Below, piece after piece: positions 47,401 to 56,503 of a stretch of 56,503 nt of DNA. The stretch's first letter is position 1; each line of letters opens with the position of its first letter. The notes beneath the pieces were generated by a model. That model ran no database searches. It was not told where the DNA came from and saw nothing but the letters and a program-made list of their open reading frames with translations. A program made the translations under genes and the position numbers. The stretch is taken from the NCBI GenBank assembly GCA_034687125.1, contig JAQGBZ010000386.1:1-56503 (forward strand). Reading direction: 5' to 3'. Origin of the DNA: Neelides folsomi (Eukaryota > Arthropoda > Collembola > Neelipleona > Neelidae).

Positions 47401-48763
47401 GACTCCAGACCATCTTCAATGCAAATTGGGATTAGATATGAAATTGCCCATTGATTGCAATAAAGATGCAAGTGCTGCAAAACCAGTCTACAATATTACT
47501 GAAATGGATTACAACTTTTTGTATTCGATGGCCCTATCAAAGGTAATTATACTACTTTTTATAAATATCTGTATATTAAAGTATATTATTTTTTATATAA
47601 AGTACATTACATAGTACATAGTTATTATTTCATAATTGTAATATGCTTATATTTGTACTAATTATTATTCAATATTAAGTAATGATATAATGATCTTGTA
47701 AAAATCACTAATGATAATTTTTGTAAAACAGTTTGCTTTCTTCCCATTCGCTATTTCAATGGACATGTGGCGTTTCGACGTTTTCTCAGGGAAAGTTAAG
47801 AAGGCAGATTACAACAAGCATTGGTGGGATTTAAGAAAAAAGAATCAAGGTATTGTGCCTCCAACACCAAGAGCTGATGACGGTTTTGATCCAGCGGCCA
47901 AATTCCACATTCCTGCCAACGTAGAATACATTAGGTAAGGAAATAAAAAATTAAATGTAAATATGAAATGCGTATATTTGCATTGCACTAACCTACTGAT
48001 ACTTATGATTATGATGTTACTAATAATTAATGTAAAATTTAATATATTGATCCATGTTTCTCATCATTTTCATTATTTATGTCGTATTTTAAATAGATAT
48101 TTCTTCAGTCATGTCGTTCAATTCCAATTCTATGAAGCTATGTGCAAGCTTGCTAAAGAATACGATCCAAATGACCCTAACACCAAGCCACTTTTTGCTT
48201 GTGACTTCACTGGAAATAAGGAGGCTGGTGAACTCTTCGGGTAACATTAACTAAACTTTGATTTAAAAAAGGCTTTTAGTCAAAGAATTAGGTATCTAAT
48301 AATTCTAATATAACATCTTGTCTAATATAAAATTTAATATTTCAGAAAAATGATGGCAATGGGATCATCCAAGCCATGGCCTGAAAGTATGTTTCTCTAT
48401 TATAATACTAATGTTATAAATATAATCAATTATCTGTAATTATTAAACGAGCACTTTATTTGTTACATTTTACCTACATGATTTAAGGTGGTAAAAATAA
48501 TAATGAATATGTTTGTAATTAATTTCTAGTTCTGAAAGTACTTATTGGTGGAACTGGGGAATTGTCAATGAAGCCACTTCTTAACTATTATAAACCCTTG
48601 TTTGAACTCTTTGACAAAGAATTAGCAGCGGCTGGAGAGACTGCATGCTTTGGAGGTTTGTTTTTATTTACCACACATTTTAAACTTAATTAAATAGAAC
48701 AAACTTAATTTGATTTTGATTAATACCAATGAAAAATATTTATTAATTATAGAAAAATGCTAA
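44498..48763 (+). CDS. Ance: Angiotensin-converting enzyme-like M2 peptidase, secreted
   Basis: Sixteen exons: 44498-44643, 44760-44805, 44909-45073, 45151-45247, 45897-46043, 46128-46444, 46531-46709, 46810-46846, 47001-47059, 47238-47295, 47387-47542, 47732-47934, 48097-48240, 48346-48386, 48530-48655 and 48753-48763; 643 residues. Insect Ance is about 615. A signal peptide (about 1-18) and no membrane anchor make it a soluble dipeptidyl carboxypeptidase that trims peptide hormones. Zinc ligands are HEMGH (H383, E384, H387) and E411 in GFHEAIGD, 24 residues on, as in family M2. The substrate block AKFHIPANVEYIRYF keeps the residues equal to human testis-ACE K511, H513, Y520, R522 and Y523. 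The segment around human H353 reads CHPSGHDF instead of CHASAWDF. The last splice is uncertain: reading through instead of splicing at 48655 ends at 48693 with nine other residues. Confidence 0.95.
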
Positions 48764-49116
48764 GTAAGCGGTTAAAATCAAGACCCAGAAATAAATGTAT
48801 TTATTATTTGCAAAACTAGAAATTTATTCTTTGTCACCCTATTCATATTTCGATATAATTTTGTATATTTATTTCATTAAATGCATTTGTCTGATAAAAT
48901 TGAAATTATGTAATTTAAGAAATTGCTATTTGAGCACTATGTTTTATGATATACATATTCCCCAGTCTGTGTTGGGAACGGATTTGGCGTTTAGTAGAGA
49001 CTCGAGTCTCTTAGAAAAGATAAGATCTTGTCTTCATGAATGAAGATAATCCTTTTATTCATATAATATAGTATATATATATATATATGTTATGTATTAG
49101 AGGAATCTGGGTCAAA
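48764..49116. other. Ance 3' flank
   Basis: AT-rich, with the AATAAA at 48790 and a short TA run near 49074-49088. No gene seen. Confidence 0.4.
48790..48795 (+). terminator. Poly(A) signal of Ance
   Basis: AATAAA 27 nt after the stop of the spliced last exon (48763), or 97 nt after the read-through stop at 48693. Confidence 0.5.
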
Positions 49117-49781
49117 ATTACGCTTACAATAATTACGCTCGGTCATAATTACTCCTGCAATAAATATTCCTACAATAACTACTCCTACAAGAATTACTCT
49201 GTAAGTAAATACTCGAGTTTTTTTTACTCTATCAGTAAATAATAAATATTAGATTGTATCATATTGTGTTTATGGAGAAGCCAAAAAAATTCGAAAATTT
49301 ACGTATAACTATACTCTATTCCATTTGAGAAGATTATTGAGAATTAAATCATGTTACTTGACCAGGCAATCGAATGTCATGTCACCCGGAAATAATTTCT
49401 ACAGGAAATAATATCGGTTTATTTGAATTTCTAATGACTTGTCAAGTAACATGATTCAATTCTCAATAATCTTCTCAAATGGAATAGAGTATAGGGAATC
49501 GATTCCAACCTTTTTTATTCGCCGCTTATCCCTTTTATAAATAAATTAGTTATTGACTCATTCAACATTAGACCGTATTATTAAAAGTCAAAAGAGACAT
49601 CCAATTGCTGTATATAAGGGTTTTACTTATCATCACTATAAATCAAAGAGTGAAGATTGTTGGATTAAATATTTATTGTTTAGAGTAAAAAAAACTTGAG
49701 TAATTATTGAAAGAGTAATCATTGTAGGAGTATTTATTGCAGGAGTAATTATGACCGAGAGTAATTATTGTAAGCCTAATT
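49117..49781. repeat. Nested fold-back repeat
   Basis: Outer arms, 49117-49230 and 49682-49781, are inverted copies. Each is itself a tandem array of a 15-bp unit of the type AATTACTCCTACAAT; the left arm has about five units and the right about four, which explains the length difference. Inside sits a second palindrome: 52-bp arms at 49311-49362 and 49441-49492 with one mismatch around a 78-nt loop. The two palindromes have different centres, so they are probably separate insertions or expansions. No ORF. It is reminiscent of fold-back (FB) transposons, whose arms are also built from tandem units, but family membership is not shown. Confidence 0.8.
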
Positions 49782-50924
49782 ATTGGCGGATACCGTATTA
49801 GAGTTATGTTGGCAGCTAATTGATATATACGAATGAAAATGGCATTACGTCACAAATCTTAATAAAAAAACTCTTTACGTCATACTTATAGTTTTTTAAT
49901 AAGTTATCAAAATGTATTTATGAAGATGCAAAAATAGTTTAATTGTAAAATACATACAACAAAGAACTTCATTCACTCGTGTTTGCATTCATTCTTCTCC
50001 TTATGAACTCACATGGCGTAACGTATTTTATAAATACAAGATATATCGATGAGAAGATGAGAGTTAGTGTTTAAAGGGGAACTTCAAGGTTAGCATATTT
50101 ACCAAATGCTTTTACATTTAGTATCTAAAACTAGGATGCAAAAATGTATTCTTATAAATTCTCCTTTATGAATTAGACGTGTAAATTTTATTCTGTTATT
50201 TGAGATTCTTGTTTGCTCTAGCCCTACTTATTAGATATTTGAACAAAATTGCTATATTAGTGTTTTATTGGTCACTTAATCTTGATGAGCTCAAGGCATA
50301 CAATAACTGAAATGAACAATGCTAATTGTAACATTTCCTTTTTAATTGCTAACGCATTGTAAGTAATTACCTATGTATACCTGTAGCATGCGGCGTGCAA
50401 CTCAATATAAGCACATATTATTATTACAAAAATTATTATTTAAAGATGAACAAATAAACTTACATTATTATTTTTAAAATGTAGCATTTAGCATCATAAG
50501 TTTTATAAATAAAAAAAAATCAGAAACTAATTTGATACAAGTTCAAATTTTTACAGCGAGATGCAACGGGTGCAATAAACGAGTCTCAAGTTTTCAATAC
50601 GTAATAGCTAATACAGAAGAAGAACCAATTATTCTAAATGGAATATACAAAAGGAAATTTGCAATTAAAGCGTGATTCAAATATTAGTCTGCAAAGGTAC
50701 CAACAAAGAAACTACCTAATTCTCTTCTTGGAAAATGCAATGTCGAGGTTTTCTGATTTATAATTAGAAGGTGGGGAAGATTGTGTTATTTGCATACGTA
50801 CGTAAACAGTCAAATTTGTGGTTCGCAGTTCGCAGATCTTCACATAATCATCTTGATCTTCTTGCCAGAGGCAAAGTATTACTCATCTCTTGCCATTTTT
50901 TAAACTCTAGCAGAATTATATAAA
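49782..50924. other. Intergenic, upstream of the glycine-rich gene
   Basis: AT-rich; no ORF, RNA gene or repeat recognised apart from the promoter elements of the next gene at its right end. Confidence 0.45.
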
Positions 50925-50933
50925 TATAAAAGG
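50925..50933 (+). promoter_or_regulatory. TATA box of the glycine-rich gene
   Basis: TATAAAAGG, 44 nt before the first codon of the next gene, inside a run TATAAATATAAAAGG. A strong TATA box fits a highly expressed structural-protein gene. Confidence 0.65.
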
Positions 50934-50976
50934 CTGGAGAAATGAGATGGTTAGGTTACACGAACCTTGGAAGAAG

Positions 50977-52217
50977 ATGAATTCACTTCTCACATTAGCC
51001 CTCTTCGCTTCGGCAATTTCCTTTGTCTTTTCTTATGAACAAAGTAAGTTTAAGTTCAATTGTTTTACTTATTACTTCTTACAAAACATTTAAAATACTC
51101 CAAATAAAAGTATTTGTAAATAAATGTTACATTGTAATTTAAAATAATCTAACGAATTAAAACTTATATTTGCAGTTTACATAAGAGTACCACGACAAGG
51201 GTATGGATATGGTGGACAAGCACCTCATCATGGACATGGAAGAAGACCTTATAATGGTCAAGGCCAAGGACAACCAATTTATAACACCGGCAACAAGCCT
51301 ATTGCCTTTGGAGGTGGATATGGTGGACAGAATGGAGGCGGATATGGTGGACAGAATGGAGGCGGATATGGTGGACAGGGAGGTGGATATGGAGGGCCAG
51401 GTGGCGGCGGATACGGAGGAAATTCAAGACCCATAGGCGGAGGCGGATACGGTGGAAACGATGGAGGCTATGAAGGAAATGGAGGAGGATATGGTGGAGG
51501 AGGAAATGGAGGAAGAGGCAATGGCGGTCCTTACAATGGAGGATACACTGGAGCCGGTGGTGGTGGACAAGGAGGAAAATATCCAATAGGAGGCGGAGGT
51601 CAAGGTGGAAAAGTTCCAATTGGAGGAGGAGGAAATGGAGGCTACGACGGAATCGGAGGTGGCGGACAAGGTGGAAAAGTTCCCATCGGAGGTGGAGGAA
51701 ATGGAGGCTACGACGGAATCGGAGGTGGAGGACAAGGAGGAAAAGTACCAATTGGGGGAGGTGGAAACGGGGGCTATGATGGAATCGGAGGTGGAGGCCA
51801 AGGAGGAAAAGTTCCAATTGGAGGAGGTGGAAATGGAGGATACGATGGAATCGGAGGTGGAGGTCAAGGTGGAAAAGTTCCAATCGGAGGAGGCGGAAAC
51901 GGAGGATACGACGGATCTGGTGGTGGTGGACAAGGAGGAATAGTGCCAATTGGAGGATATTCGGATCAAAATGGTAAGTTTTTAAGATCATATCTTGCAT
52001 AAATTATCAATTTAGAGTATTATTTATTTTTAAGAATGGATTTAGATCCATTCATCCTATGTACTGTACATAATGTAAATTCTGAAGGCTTATAAAATTT
52101 TATTGAATTTTAGGAGGAGGCTTCACCCCTGTTGGAAATGCTGGGCCTGGTTTGATTACCAACCCGGGATTTGCTGACACTACCGGATATGCAGGTGGAC
52201 AGAATGGTGGATATTGA
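50977..52217 (+). CDS. Secreted glycine-rich repeat protein
   Basis: Three exons, 50977-51043, 51176-51973 and 52114-52217, give 322 residues. A clear signal peptide (MNSLLTLALFASAISFVFS) is followed by a basic stretch with RVPRQ, a possible processing site. Next come GYGG/GGYGGQNG repeats, then five tandem copies of a 22-residue unit, consensus GGGGQGGKVPIGGGGNGGYD plus GI (66 bp each, about 51590-51930). A non-repetitive tail ends GFADTTGYAGGQNGGY. No cysteine appears after the signal peptide. Such glycine- and tyrosine-rich sequences occur in arthropod cuticle, silk or glue proteins, and short versions in antimicrobial peptides; which applies here cannot be told. The lysine in each repeat and regular tyrosines could serve cross-linking. 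Copy number probably varies between individuals. Confidence 0.85.
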
Positions 52218-52949
52218 AGTTAAATTAAAAAATGGTGTTTGTTACCTCGTTCACATTTTACTATTGTTTTTGTTATTGAAATAAAATTATAACAGTTTAC
52301 ATATTTGTGTACGTACCATATTTATTTTATTAATCGAAATAAGGAGTAACTTGGTCTGGGCTCTACGATTTTATTTGTCGTCGCTAGCTATATTTATGTA
52401 TAAGAAAAAAAAACCAATTCATTTTTAATAAACTGAATCATACCTGATAACTATCATGTATTGAGAAAATTTTTGATTGGAACCACAAAGGGTATTATAC
52501 TTGTAACCTTGAATCGCTTCGATAACACTTTTTTCCTTGAATCTACGTTATAATATAATATTATACCTGGTATGTTTCAAATGTCATTTAAATACTTTAT
52601 ATACGTATACCTACCTACTATGGAATGCCTACAGGTATTTTACAATATGTAGTAGCCTACACATTGAGTAAAAAAACTACTATTTCCATACATGTATTAT
52701 AAATCGCATCAGAATAAGAAGTTATTGCATATTTAAAAATATAAATAATAATTTTTATAACAATAATTTCAAAGACTTGATTCTTAAATTCTTTCATTCT
52801 CCTTTTAATTGGATACTACTTATTTATTGACAAGATACGTATTAGATAAAGGTAAAAAAATCTTCGTTCACCAGGAATGATTATTCCTTGGGGCTATACG
52901 TAAATGGCCTTAAACGCCTACTCTGTCTGTCGTTTTCATTTTAACAACC
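52218..52949. other. Intergenic
   Basis: Holds the 3' end of the glycine-rich gene and the promoter region of the F-box gene. AT-rich, no other feature seen. Confidence 0.45.
52280..52285 (+). terminator. Poly(A) signal of the glycine-rich gene
   Basis: AATAAA 63 nt after the stop codon. Confidence 0.65.
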
Positions 52950-54713
52950 ATGGAGGACCCTCTTTTCAATCATTTGGTAAAATCTTAATTTTAATCAATA
53001 TTTTAAAACAATCATTTTGAATAATTCATTTATTTAGATTCTCGAAAGGATATTGTCATATTTGAAGTTGAAGGATTTAAAGAGCTTTTGTGGAGTTTGC
53101 TCTCAATGGAAGCAGATTGGAATTCCCTTCCTTCTCAATTCATCTAAAATTAAAGTACGAGATTTAATGAAATTTCTTCACAGCGGCTTGACACATCAAA
53201 ATTTTCATCTCGACTCGATCAATTTACAAGTAGAAGATCTGATTCTAAAGAAATTTGCTGAAGCAAATGAAATCAAGGATTTAGTTTTAAGCAATTGTGT
53301 TGGAAGCCTCAAGGCTAATTATTTCCCACTTGTTGAGGATTTATCATTAAGGAGCGGAACAATTGAAGGAGCATTTCAACACCTCAAAAGACTCGAGATT
53401 TACGAAGATGTGGATGAGATCCAGTGGAACATGCTTTGGAGAACCTGTCCAAAGTTGCAAGTATGCTAGAAGAATAAGATCCTAATATTAAATATTTTTT
53501 ATTTAAATAGTCATATTCAACTTCAAGTTCATTAAAGATTGTTAATAAGCTATTGATTGCGATTAATCAAAATTACTCTGCAGGTCCTTAACGTTCAATG
53601 TAAATCCCGCGAGAGCCTAAAAGAGATGCTCACCACTTTGCATATAGCAAATCTCCCAATAACAGATCTTATTTCATTTCTCACGGAGTTTGAGAACGAA
53701 CATTTGGAGATCTTGGTTAACATAGCCAAAAAGAAAACTCTCGAGTTATTGGACATAAGTTTAAGCCCTAAAGCAAGCAAACAATCAATTGTTGCTTTAA
53801 TTAACTCACTAGAGGAAAACTTGTTAAGCTTAAAAATATTTCGAGAAGCCCCCGAGCTCTGCAGTTTTCCCTATGGCTCTATCATGAAGAATCTTCGATC
53901 TCTGGAAATAATGGGAAATATGGTGGAAACATTGGACTTTTTGATCTTTACTCCCAAATTGACATCTTTACATTTAAACCAAACGGAAGAAGACTTCATG
54001 GGAAAGAGTAGAGAAATCCAAATTCATTGTCTCACTTCCCTTTCAATTGAGCATCTCGTTGACCCGATAGTTGTCACACAAATAGCTTCTATTTTCCCGT
54101 CTCTAAATAAGCTCTCGCTATTCCTGAACGACAACACTATTGGGGTTGTATTTAAAATGAAAAATCTTGAAGAACTCATTGTTTTTGGAACGGATCTTAC
54201 TGATGAGGGAATTACAGGCCTCCCTTTTGACATCCTCAGTCGAGGCTACAAGTACATGAAGGATTTTAGAAAATCTCCTTTCATTGGAGATGCTAAGAGT
54301 AATAAAATATTACTTATTGTTAAACCGTTATTCTCAATATGACTAATTGATAATTAATGTTTACTTCCTTTAAATTTTAGAACTTCGAAAATTCACACTT
54401 TATCCTCAACCATATGAAAATATTACTGACCACTCCATTCATCATGGATTTTTATTTGCCAAAGAACTCACCTCTATTGAACTTCCTGAAACATCTGTTA
54501 GTTTTTTAAAAAACTTTTATAATTATGTTCCATAAATCATTCACTTTTTACTTTTTAAATTTTTTCTAATACAAATAGATAACTGATGATGGAATTGAAT
54601 TGTTGAAAATGCTCCCTGGATTGGTTAACTTAAGCGCCCTTTATTACTTGAAAAACGGAGAGCCTGAGCTTCGTAAAAATAATATCAAAACCATGATTCA
54701 AATGAATAAGTAG
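52950..54713 (+). CDS. F-box and leucine-rich repeat protein
   Basis: Five exons, 52950-52976, 53038-53460, 53584-54298, 54381-54496 and 54579-54713, give 471 residues. The N-terminus, MEDPLFNHLILERILSYLKL followed by KDLKSFCGVCSQWKQIG, is a typical F-box (residues 1-43). The remainder consists of degenerate leucine-rich repeats, for example IKDLVLSNCVG, LVEDLSLRSG, LELLDISLSP, MKNLRSLEIMG, LTSLHLNQTE and MKNLEELIVFGTDLTDEGIT. F-box proteins bind SKP1 and bring substrates, here probably via the LRR solenoid, to SCF ubiquitin ligases. The first exon codes for only nine residues. No orthologue is recognised; the divergent repeats suggest a member of a lineage-specific family. Confidence 0.78.
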
Positions 54714-54771
54714 CTTTTATAACATTATAATGTGATAACAATGTACCTATATGAATTAAGTTTTCAATTGG

Positions 54772-54777
54772 AATAAA
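54772..54777 (+). terminator. Poly(A) signal of the F-box/LRR gene
   Basis: AATAAA 59 nt after the stop codon. Confidence 0.6.
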
Positions 54778-54845
54778 GCATGTGTCGTTTTTCTCAATTA
54801 CAGTAGAATTACCATTGTGTATTATATGTTAGGTTAAGCTACGTA

Positions 54846-56333
54846 CAGTAAATACTTAAATAGAACGCGGAGCCTCAAATAAACCGCATCCCTCAATTAG
54901 AGCGCGGGGTCAAGATAAATTTTGTGAATAGAACGCAGGCCTCAATTAGAACGCGGGTCTAAAATTACTATCACACTAAACAATGAATATAAAATATAAG
55001 CGCTTATTGACAAAATATCGATCCTATTAATACTTAATTAGAACTCTCATTATTTTTTAACAATTAAAATGAAACGACACTCATATGATACTAAAGATAT
55101 GATATTGAAGCAATAGAGTTTGCTAAAAACCATAGTGGTGAAGCTGCCGCTAAAAAGTATGGAGTATCATCATCAACAATCAGAGATTGGAAAAAATTAT
55201 CTACTAAACTTGGTAAGTAAATGACTTGAATACTAATTAATTATGTACTTACATAAATACTATGAGTTCATATTTAACCTGAATTTTAACTTGCACATAC
55301 ATATAAGTATATTAATTATATTTATATGTATTTTGTTTTAGAGGAAATGAAGTCTAGTGGTCAAAATAAAAAGAAGCGTTTATCGGGAGGAGGATCAAAA
55401 AAGATTAGTGAACAACTTGACCACGAATTACTCGAATGGGTACATCAAAGAGACGAAGGGCTGGCAGTTTCACGAAAAATGATTCAAATTAAAGCACGCG
55501 AGATTTTTTCTATTCGAGAAGTTCAATCTGCACCAGAAGTTCAATCTGCACCAGAAGTTCATGTTGTTTCCAGCAAAAACGGTTGGATAAACCAAGAGCT
55601 CACAAATCAATGACTCGACAAAGTTTACGGCAAATTCTCTTTTGGTAAAAGTTGGGACAGTTATCGTTGTCACATTAGTAAGGAAACAAAAGAACACTTC
55701 AAAAAATTCAATTCAAAGATGCTCGTCATTCTGGGAGGTTGTACAAAATTTATCCAAGCACCTGATGTTTCCTGGAATAAACCTTTTAAATCTAACATTA
55801 TGGAACTGGCAAAAGATGAAGATAAGACTTTCACATCTGGAGGAAATCTTAAAGCTCCTTCGAAACAGTTGATGGTTGAATGGGTTAAAAGTTCCTGGGA
55901 GTCGATTCCTGAAGAAATCATCAAAAATCCTTCGAATGTTGTGCTTTGACAACTGCCACTAATGGGAGTGAAGATGGCCTCATTACATGCATGAAATTAA
56001 ATGAACCTTGTCATCCAGCTTGGCAAATATTAATGAATTTTAAAGACAACGAGCTTCCATATGAAATAATTGAAGAAGAGGATGGAGATCAATTAGAAGA
56101 AAATGAATTTTTGATTGATACAAGTGACGAAGAAGATTAATACAAGTTAACTGATACAATGTAAAACATTTTCACATATTAAAAATTAAGATTTAAAGTA
56201 AAATTAACAATTTAACTTATTTAACTTATTGCCTTATATTTTATTTTGGATAGAACGCGGGCCTCAAATAGAGCGCGGGGTCAAATTAAATTCTGCGAAT
56301 AGAACGCGCGGCGCTCTATTTAAGTATTTACTG
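54846..56333 (+). mobile_element. pogo-like (Tc1/mariner) transposon, internally deleted
   Basis: A 1488-bp element flanked by TA (54844-54845, 56334-56335). The terminal inverted repeats begin CAGTAAATACTTAAATAGA. Subterminal regions at both ends carry repeated blocks around TAGAACGCGGGCCTCAA and AGCGCGGGGTCAA, direct and inverted, which could be transposase-binding sites. Between them are remains of a transposase: a helix-turn-helix (AAKKYGVSSSTIRDWKK), an intron (about 55216-55340), a basic linker and second DNA-binding region (ELLEWVHQRDEGLAVSRKMI), and a C-terminal part (GGCTKFIQAPDVSWNKPFK ... ATNGSEDG) as in pogo/CENP-B-type elements. The central DDE catalytic core is missing, and frameshifts occur near 55110, 55620-55740 and 55945. 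Confidence 0.85.
55068..56140 (+). pseudogene. Defective pogo-like transposase
   Basis: Coding remnants of the element above. The ATG at 55068 leads into a stop after 15 codons; a one-base shift opens the helix-turn-helix frame. A second piece (about 55341-55613) holds the CENP-B-type DNA-binding region and ends early. The last pieces (55719-55949 and 55946-56140) lie in different frames and end in an acidic tail EEEDGDQLEENEF. The DDE endonuclease core is absent, so the product cannot catalyse transposition, although a DNA-binding fragment might still be made. Confidence 0.75.
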
Positions 56334-56335
56334 TA

Positions 56336-56503
56336 ATTATATTATGTGTTTAATATCCTATTTTACATTTATTACATTATAAGATTTTTTGTTTACACTT
56401 TAATGACCTTAAAGCAAAATGGTATATAAACTACCAGTAAATTGATTGGGGATATAGAATTTATTGAGATTATGAAACATTCAAATGACTTCAAACCTTA
56501 TCC
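56336..56503. other. Right-edge flank
   Basis: 168 bp of AT-rich DNA beyond the transposon. Nothing recognised. Confidence 0.4.

Noticed and set aside
51299..52000. A 233-codon minus-strand open frame, and long alternative-frame ORFs, across the glycine-rich gene
   Set aside because: They are by-products of the GGN-rich tandem repeat, which lacks stops in several frames. The plus-strand frame has a signal peptide, introns and a TATA box.

Overview
The window is nuclear DNA from an animal. It is AT-rich, and its genes are split by short GT-AG introns that are mostly 50 to 400 bp long. Gene content (double-domain HDAC6, a soluble single-domain angiotensin-converting enzyme, arthropod-like tropomodulin, a secreted glycine-rich repeat protein) points to an arthropod. 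A DAW1 ciliary gene plus an F-box/LRR gene would suit a basal hexapod such as a springtail, but that placement is a guess. I joined exons by hand from splice consensus, and every multi-exon model below closes in one frame.

Layout. 0.2-0.3 kb: palindromic repeats. 1.1-3.5 kb (-): pyruvate dehydrogenase kinase. 6.7-7.8 kb (-): CDV3 homologue with an unusual open leader. 8.7-13.3 kb (+): HDAC6, divergent from CDV3, with a tandemly duplicated 60-nt active-site exon and a MITE in an intron. 13.7-15.95 kb (-): GT22 mannosyltransferase resembling PIG-Z, convergent with HDAC6. 16.3-18.2 kb (+): DAW1, an axonemal dynein cargo adaptor, head to head with PIG-Z. 18.2-23.7 kb: no gene recognised. 23.7-27.5 kb (-): tropomodulin, with a likely second promoter and acidic first exon at 37.1 kb, so most of 27.5-37 kb is probably its first intron. 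39.9-41.3 kb (+): ER membrane protein with two thioredoxin-like domains. 41.7-44.3 kb: debris of transposons (MITEs, a LINE reverse-transcriptase fragment, a TA microsatellite). 44.5-48.8 kb (+): secreted M2 peptidase (ACE/Ance). 49.1-49.8 kb: nested fold-back repeat. 51-52.2 kb (+): glycine-rich secreted protein with a 22-residue repeat. 52.9-54.7 kb (+): F-box/LRR protein. 54.8-56.3 kb: internally deleted pogo-like DNA transposon with TA target duplication.

The genes do not form one pathway; the window is an ordinary chromosomal gene neighbourhood with scattered mobile elements. Points most worth following are the duplicated HDAC6 exon, the alternative tropomodulin starts, the altered GT22 active-site motif, the CDV3 leader ORF, and the fold-back repeat that could make a long hairpin RNA.
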